Below are positions 59,511 to 64,000 of a DNA stretch of 64,000 bases, piece after piece (within the stretch, counting starts at the first letter, position 1; every line of letters begins with the position of its first letter). The stretch spans positions 1,254,079 through 1,318,078 of the forward strand of contig NZ_STGQ01000002.1 of NCBI RefSeq assembly GCF_004916975.1. The letters run 5' to 3'. The notes under the pieces were generated by a model. It saw nothing but the letters and a program-made list of their open reading frames with translations. It ran no database searches and was not told where the DNA came from. Made by a program: the position numbers and the translations under genes. Source of the DNA: Paenibacillus dokdonensis. Lineage in GTDB: Bacteria > Bacillota > Bacilli > Paenibacillales > Paenibacillaceae.

Positions 59511-61388
59511 TTAATCCGTGTACAGATACCATCTCCGCACGATCGGAATTCGTTTCCAATGTTTTTTCAGCCAAGGTAGAACGTAGTAGTCCAGTCCGAA
59601 TACGCTGCCAGACCCGCCAATTAATGCGACTCCCGCTGCGAGGTACCAGAGCATTTCATAAGGAGCCATGCCCGAACTCCAGATCATGATGCCCATGGCG
59701 ATCGTAGCGGCCGAAGAAAGGGCAGTGAACAATCCGACGATGAGCAGAATGCCGAATGTGATCTCAGCAAGCACCATACCCGTTTGGAACACCTTGGCGA
59801 GCACCGTATAATCACCGTTCGATTGATAGAAGAAGAGATCCATAAATCCGTTCATGATGCTAGTAATGAAATGCGGCACAGGCAGTGCCTCTACAGCATC
59901 TTTAGCATTGGTGACGGCCGATGCTGCCGATTGGGCATCCACGGTTTTGGCTACCGCATCCACGGCTTGGCTGGCTGCTGAAGTTGCATCCGCAGCATGC
60001 GGAGAGGGAGGGATCAGGAAGATACGCGATGGATTATCAATGATCTTCCACAGCTTCTCCAGGCCTTCCGAAAGCCACATGTATCCAACGTAAATCCGCA
60101 GGGGCAGCAGCCAGAAGTTCGGCGAGCGTTTGGAAAAATGTCCACCTACGAAGCTGCGCCGGTTGTGCACATGGAAAAATTCATGCATCATATAAGACCA
60201 TACTTTATTGAAGCCTGCTACCGTGAACAGATAGAACATATTGATAAAATGCTTGGCGAAAAGCGCCATGAAGCCGCTCATCATGAACATGCGGTTTGGC
60301 AGACCGACGTTGGCCACGCCGTAATGGCTGCCGATGCAGACCATCGTACCGTGGAAGCCTGGCTTGTAAGATTTTTTCGGCTGGTTGGTTACATCGGCAT
60401 GGATGTTATGGGCAATGACCGGAGCAGCTTGCTCGGCATTTTCAACCATCTGTGGAACGGGCCGCTCCTCACCCTCTGGAATATAGAAAATATTATCGCC
60501 AACCACATACACGTTTTCATGATCCACGCTCTGCAGCTTGTCATTCGTCACAATCCGTTTGCGGCCCTGCTGCTGCACATCGAGCGTGCCCACCAGATCC
60601 GAACCTTCGACCCCAGCCGTCCAAACAATGGTTTGAGCCGGGAGGCGTTCATCGCCCATAATGACGGCCTGAGAATCCACGCGGGTGATTTTGGCGCTCG
60701 TAATGACCTCAACGCCCATTCGCGAGAGACGTTTCTCCGACTTGGCAATCAGCTTACCCGGGAGAATCGGCAGAATTTTCGGAGCCATATCCGCGACAAC
60801 AAGGCGGACCTCCTTGGGATCGATAAAGAACTCCTTGCACAGCTCATCACGGAATTCGGCCATCTCGCCAACCAGCTCCACGCCGGTAAAGCCTGCACCC
60901 ACCACAACAAAGGACAGCTTGCTCTTCCGGATCGCAGGATCGATTTCCTTGGCAGCCTCACCGAACATCTCCCTGATCTGCTCTTTAAGCCGTATCGCAT
61001 CCTCATATGACCAGAGAGTAAAGCTGTTCTCTTCGGCGCCTGGAATGCCGAAAAAGGTAGGTTTGCAGCCGGTGCCGATGACCAGATAATCGTATTTATA
61101 CTTGGTTTTACGGGATTCAAGCGTTTTGGAAGTGAAATCAATATGGCGGATCTCATCCAGCACAACCTGTACCTTTTGACCTTCGAATATCTTTTTTAAT
61201 TCAATTTTGACCGCATCCTCAGGTGTACGGTTGGCCGCCACCTCATGCAGCTCGGTCAGCAGGGTATGGTAGGGATTACGGTCAATCAGTGTAATCTCCA
61301 CGTCGCTGTTTTTCTTGAATTTCTTCGCCAGTTTCTTGGCTGTAAGGACACCGCCGTAACCGCCGCCCAGCAAAACGATTCTTTTCAT
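59511..61388 (-). CDS. ndh2: Type II NADH dehydrogenase with C-terminal membrane domain (Ndh2)
   Basis: A 625-residue NADH:quinone oxidoreductase. The FAD motif LGGGYGGVLTAKKL is at the N-terminus and the NADH motif VVVGAGFTGVELVGEMAE near residue 160; VYVVGDNIFY is the second FAD contact. After about residue 400 it continues with a DoxX-like membrane region of several helices, interrupted by an Ala-rich linker near residues 475-510. Ordinary Ndh ends near 400; the extended form is that of the Listeria EET Ndh2. It lies between the FMN lipoprotein and the prenyl synthase genes. Confidence 0.92.
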   Translation of the reverse strand: MKRIVLLGGGYGGVLTAKKLAKKFKKNSDVEITLIDRNPYHTLLTELHEVAANRTPEDAVKIELKKIFEGQKVQVVLDEIRHIDFTSKTLESRKTKYKYDYLVIGTGCKPTFFGIPGAEENSFTLWSYEDAIRLKEQIREMFGEAAKEIDPAIRKSKLSFVVVGAGFTGVELVGEMAEFRDELCKEFFIDPKEVRLVVADMAPKILPILPGKLIAKSEKRLSRMGVEVITSAKITRVDSQAVIMGDERLPAQTIVWTAGVEGSDLVGTLDVQQQGRKRIVTNDKLQSVDHENVYVVGDNIFYIPEGEERPVPQMVENAEQAAPVIAHNIHADVTNQPKKSYKPGFHGTMVCIGSHYGVANVGLPNRMFMMSGFMALFAKHFINMFYLFTVAGFNKVWSYMMHEFFHVHNRRSFVGGHFSKRSPNFWLLPLRIYVGYMWLSEGLEKLWKIIDNPSRIFLIPPSPHAADATSAASQAVDAVAKTVDAQSAASAVTNAKDAVEALPVPHFITSIMNGFMDLFFYQSNGDYTVLAKVFQTGMVLAEITFGILLIVGLFTALSSAATIAMGIMIWSSGMAPYEMLWYLAAGVALIGGSGSVFGLDYYVLPWLKKHWKRIPIVRRWYLYTD

Positions 61389-61459
61389 AGAATGCTCACC
61401 TCGTTTGACTCAATTCGTAACTTGACCTTGCTTTGCTTTTCCGGAGGTCTGCTTGCTGA

Positions 61460-62353
61460 TTATTTTGCTGCTTCAAGCGCTTTTTGGGACAGGGTCACAT
61501 AGTCCTTGATGTGAATGCTGACGCCGGAAATGGCATCGGTGGTTCCGTCATCTTTGAGCGTAATGGCTGCCGGATCCTGCTTTTCAATCAGATACTCCTG
61601 TGCCTTGATTGCTTCTTCATGCCATTCAGCCTGTGCTCCACCGGCTTTCATGCCGTATTTCCCTTCCTTGGAAACCGTCTGCTTATCTTCACCCTTGGCA
61701 TTCACGCCACTGAAGTAGGCATAGATGACTTTGCCATTGGCCACGGTGATATCAACGGTTGGCTTCCAGCCGCTTTCCTTGTCGAAAGCATCCCCTTCGG
61801 AATGATATGAGCCGTCTTTGTAAGTACCTGGGGCTGCAGGTCCATTCGAAATCGCTTGTTCAGCTAGTGTGGTGAAATCTTTCACATGTATGGACACTCC
61901 TGAAATCGCATCAGTTTTACCGTCATCCTTGACCGCAATGGCAGCAGGATCCTGTTTCTCAATCAGATATTTCTCTGCTTTCTCGGCCTGTTCATACCAC
62001 TCTGAAGACCCGCCGCCGGCTTTCATGCCATACTTGCCTGCTTTATCCACCGTTTTTTTGTCGGGTCCGCCTTTGGCGCTTACGTAGTTCCAATCCGCCT
62101 GTGCAATTTTGCCACCTTCGACAGAGAGGACGACATAAGGCTGCCAGCCGCTACTTTCATCCATGCTGCCTTCGGCAAAGTAAGTGCCGTCCTTGTAGCT
62201 TCCATCGTCAGGCTGAGTTGCTGTTGTCTCTTTCGTGTCGGTGGCCGCAGGGGCTGGATCGGCTGCCGGTTTGGTATCCTTGTCACTGCCGCAGCCCGCG
62301 AGGAGACCCGCCATCAGGGCGCCTGATAATAAAATGGACCATTTCTTGTTCAT
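61460..62353 (-). CDS. pplA: Two-domain FMN-binding lipoprotein (PplA-like)
   Basis: A 297-residue exported lipoprotein: signal peptide with lipobox LLAGC (Cys21), a Pro/Thr/Ala linker, then two tandem FMN-binding-type domains (about 50-170 and 176-297). Each ends with DAISGVSIH, the counterpart of the ApbE flavinylation site; the acceptor would be Ser154 and Ser279. The usual motif has Ala where both repeats have Val. GGAGG precedes the ATG. It is the likely final electron carrier of the locus, holding covalent FMN at the cell surface. Confidence 0.88.
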   Translation of the reverse strand: MNKKWSILLSGALMAGLLAGCGSDKDTKPAADPAPAATDTKETTATQPDDGSYKDGTYFAEGSMDESSGWQPYVVLSVEGGKIAQADWNYVSAKGGPDKKTVDKAGKYGMKAGGGSSEWYEQAEKAEKYLIEKQDPAAIAVKDDGKTDAISGVSIHVKDFTTLAEQAISNGPAAPGTYKDGSYHSEGDAFDKESGWKPTVDITVANGKVIYAYFSGVNAKGEDKQTVSKEGKYGMKAGGAQAEWHEEAIKAQEYLIEKQDPAAITLKDDGTTDAISGVSIHIKDYVTLSQKALEAAK

Positions 62354-62497
62354 GTCTATTGACCTCCAATATTCGATTGATGACATCTATGATAAAATGT
62401 TAAAACCGTAATCAAGACGCCCTTATGCGCAGAATAACGCTGGGCTAAAATCGTGGTAATTAAGCATGTTGATATTCCAAATTCTCTTGTCGATCGC

Positions 62498-62541
62498 ATT
62501 GTAGCATAGGAACTCAAATCAATTATGTGAAAATAATCACG
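62498..62541 (-). promoter_or_regulatory. Fnr/Crp-type operator and extended -10 promoter of pplA
   Basis: TGTGAAAATAATCACG (62526-62541) matches TGTGA-N6-TCACA in nine of ten positions. On the minus strand a TGC-TACAAT extended -10 lies at 62498-62503 (hexamer) with no good -35. The predicted start site is near 62491, which puts the palindrome centre at about -42, the class II activator position used by Fnr. Otherwise the 62354-62615 region holds no gene. Confidence 0.65.
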
Positions 62542-62615
62542 AATAGTTAAAGTATTATTCTTTCTTGGGAATGATCCTAATGTATGCAGTTAACAGCGGG
62601 GATGTGAAACAAAAA

Positions 62616-62659
62616 ATAACCTGAAGCGGATAACACTCTCGTGTCCGTCTCAGGTTATT
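62616..62659 (-). terminator. Terminator of the ABC exporter operon
   Basis: Stem AATAACCTGA / TCAGGTTATT with a T run on the minus strand, just after the ABC-2 permease stop. Confidence 0.82.
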
Positions 62660-62682
62660 CATGTCAATTATTATGAGCTTAC

Positions 62683-63822
62683 TTAGTTAGCTGCCGAGCG
62701 TAAAAATCCGGGGAGTCTGATCAGTGCAATGGTAAGTCCGGCGAGACCGAAAGTCAGAAGAATCAGCGCCGAGCCCCAGATGTCACTCAGATGCGCACCA
62801 TGCGCGATGATATCCTGCAAGGAATGCTGTGCCCAGAACTGCGGCAGGAAATGTCCGACCGTCTGCACCGTCTGCGGCAGGAGATAGGAAGGCACCCATA
62901 AGCCGCCAAGCATAGCACCCCCCATGGATATAATTTGTGTGATGACCATCGCTGCCCCTTCACCAGGAACCAGAAAGGAGAGACCAAGGCCGATTCCAGT
63001 ACCGGCAATGCTAAGGCAGAGCACGACAGCCGACAACGCGGCGATATCTCCAAGCCTCAATCCATAGACCAAATGTCCGAAGGCAAACAGGATCATACAC
63101 TGGGCAATGACGGTCAGCACGAAAGGGAACCACATGCCGATCAGATAGTGAAGCGGTTTGATACGGGTGGTTCGGATACGTGACAGCAGTCCGGTTTTCT
63201 TTTCCTCGAAAAAGCGGCGGGCCATCGTTATCATAATGAAGAATACGAACATGACGGTCATCCCCGGGACGACCTGGTCGATCATGTTAAAGTGGTCTGC
63301 GGACGCAGATACATTTTCGATATGAATCGGTGACGCGAGGGCGGCTTCCGCCTGGGCTTTGGACTCGCCATTAGCCATCAGCATGGTCGTCAGCTTCTGC
63401 TCGCGGTATTGGGAGGAGATGCTGCCAAGTATCGCCTGAATGGGAGCTGTCTCTGTTTGGGAGGCGGGATCCTGGTAGAGCTTGATGTTCGCGGCTTGGC
63501 CTTCCTTCATGGAATTTTCAAAGCCGCTTGGGATCACCAGCATCGAGGAGAACTGTCCCTGCTTGATTTTATCGAGCTGTTCATTCAGGTTATCTGCAGG
63601 GAGCTGCTTCACATCCATAATACTTTGCATTTGTCCGATCAATGCCTTGGATGCAGCGGATTGGTCCTGATCAATCGTACGCAGCGTGATGGAGCTTCCG
63701 TCTGTCTGATTGAATACAGACCCGAACATCACGATGAAAATAATAGGCATCAAGAGGAGGAAAATGAAGCTGCGACGGTCTTTGCCGATGAGCCGCAGCT
63801 CCTTGATAATCATAGCCTTCAT
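62683..63822 (-). CDS. ABC-2 type exporter permease
   Basis: A 379-residue ABC-2 permease (drug/lantibiotic exporter type). One N-terminal helix (FIFLLLMPIIFIVMFGSVF) is followed by a large extracytoplasmic loop of about 150 residues. Five or six C-terminal helices carry the family phrases RRFFEEKKTGLLSRIRTT and GGLWVPSYLLP. It follows the ATPase gene after about 40 bp. The substrate is unknown. Confidence 0.9.
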   Translation of the reverse strand: MKAMIIKELRLIGKDRRSFIFLLLMPIIFIVMFGSVFNQTDGSSITLRTIDQDQSAASKALIGQMQSIMDVKQLPADNLNEQLDKIKQGQFSSMLVIPSGFENSMKEGQAANIKLYQDPASQTETAPIQAILGSISSQYREQKLTTMLMANGESKAQAEAALASPIHIENVSASADHFNMIDQVVPGMTVMFVFFIMITMARRFFEEKKTGLLSRIRTTRIKPLHYLIGMWFPFVLTVIAQCMILFAFGHLVYGLRLGDIAALSAVVLCLSIAGTGIGLGLSFLVPGEGAAMVITQIISMGGAMLGGLWVPSYLLPQTVQTVGHFLPQFWAQHSLQDIIAHGAHLSDIWGSALILLTFGLAGLTIALIRLPGFLRSAAN

Positions 63823-63861
63823 GTTCCGAATCTCCTTTATCGATCATTATATTGGGTTTAT

Positions 63862-64000
63862 TTAATCGCGCAGTGCCGTTCCTGTCACCTTCAAAAACAC
63901 GCTTTCGAGCGATGGACGGACGACTTCGAGCTGCTTCACGTCCCACGCATGCTGTGAAGCCTGGCGCAGAAGACGCTGCATGACAGCTGCAGATCTTTCC
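63862..64000 (-). CDS. ABC transporter ATP-binding protein (C-terminal end only)
   Basis: The last 45 codons of a minus-strand gene that continues past the window. The ending LEVVRPSLESVFLKVTGTALRD is the standard C-terminus of ATPases paired with ABC-2 permeases. The stop lies at 63862-63864, about 40 bp before the permease start, which fits an exporter operon. No nucleotide-binding motif is visible in this piece. Confidence 0.8.
   Translation of the reverse strand, partial: ERSAAVMQRLLRQASQHAWDVKQLEVVRPSLESVFLKVTGTALRD

Noticed and set aside
59997..61010. Long plus-strand ORF (337 codons) opposite ndh2
   Set aside because: Antisense shadow of the conserved NADH dehydrogenase; composition (His/Arg-rich) is typical of shadows.
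1..64000. CRISPR arrays, insertion sequences and prophage
   Set aside because: No regularly spaced direct repeats, transposase genes or phage structural genes were found anywhere in the window.

Overview
The window reads like a chromosomal segment of a moderate-GC, spore-forming Firmicute, most likely Paenibacillus or a close relative. Supporting signs are strong AGGAGG-type ribosome binding sites, frequent TTG/GTG starts, a T-box leader, a Firmicute-type LexA box, YezD, YolD and DUF5342 small proteins, and an ATP-cone ribonucleotide reductase behind a cobalamin riboswitch. The assignment is inference from gene content; no rRNA or other marker confirms it.

Left part (1-13 kb): the end of a sulfate ABC transporter operon (binding protein, CysT, CysW, then yezD), assorted membrane proteins (MgtC, DUF421), an NAD(P)-binding oxidoreductase, and a scar where an AraC regulator and a divergent GHL10-type glycoside hydrolase have both lost their 5' ends at one point. 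A pair of Gfo/Idh/MocA sugar oxidoreductases and a decayed NnrD fragment follow. 13-21 kb is a nitrogen/nickel block: a urea transporter divergent from ureABCEFGD, then a PadR regulator and a NixA-type nickel permease, so urea uptake, hydrolysis, enzyme maturation and metal supply are together.

21-28 kb carries a T-box-controlled, divergent seryl-tRNA synthetase, an FMN reductase, and class I ribonucleotide reductase (nrdA, nrdB on the minus strand) under a cobalamin riboswitch, with an unusual 475-nt hairpin-rich spacer between the two nrd genes. 28-39 kb is accessory: tRNA-Thr, two paralogous ~120-aa beta-rich proteins at the two ends of the block, an Asp-box beta-propeller protein without a signal peptide, two overlapping glycosyltransferase genes, lipoproteins, an orphan AtpF-like protein, a LexA-boxed yolD gene, and a duplicated transcription unit whose coding sequence has been lost. 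39-50 kb holds a SulP transporter with a structured-looking leader, a two-component system facing an NlpC/P60 endopeptidase, cell-wall enzymes (glucosaminidase, L,D-transpeptidase, polysaccharide deacetylase), an ArsR regulator and an HD-GYP protein.

The most notable system is at 50.0-62.4 kb: a flavin-based extracellular electron transfer (FLEET) locus like that described in Listeria monocytogenes. The plus-strand arm is eetA, eetB, ecfA1, ecfA2, ecfT, a U32 protein, a class III aminotransferase and a UbiA prenyltransferase. The minus-strand arm is a two-domain FMN-binding lipoprotein (PplA-like), an Ndh2 with a membrane tail, a HepS-like protein and a polyprenyl diphosphate synthase. NADH would reduce a dedicated (demethyl)menaquinone through Ndh2, and electrons would leave through surface flavoprotein. 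An Fnr/Crp-type palindrome sits about 42 bp upstream of the predicted start site of the minus arm. The flavinyl transferase (ApbE/FmnB) and the riboflavin S-component are not in the window. An ABC-2 exporter runs off the right edge.
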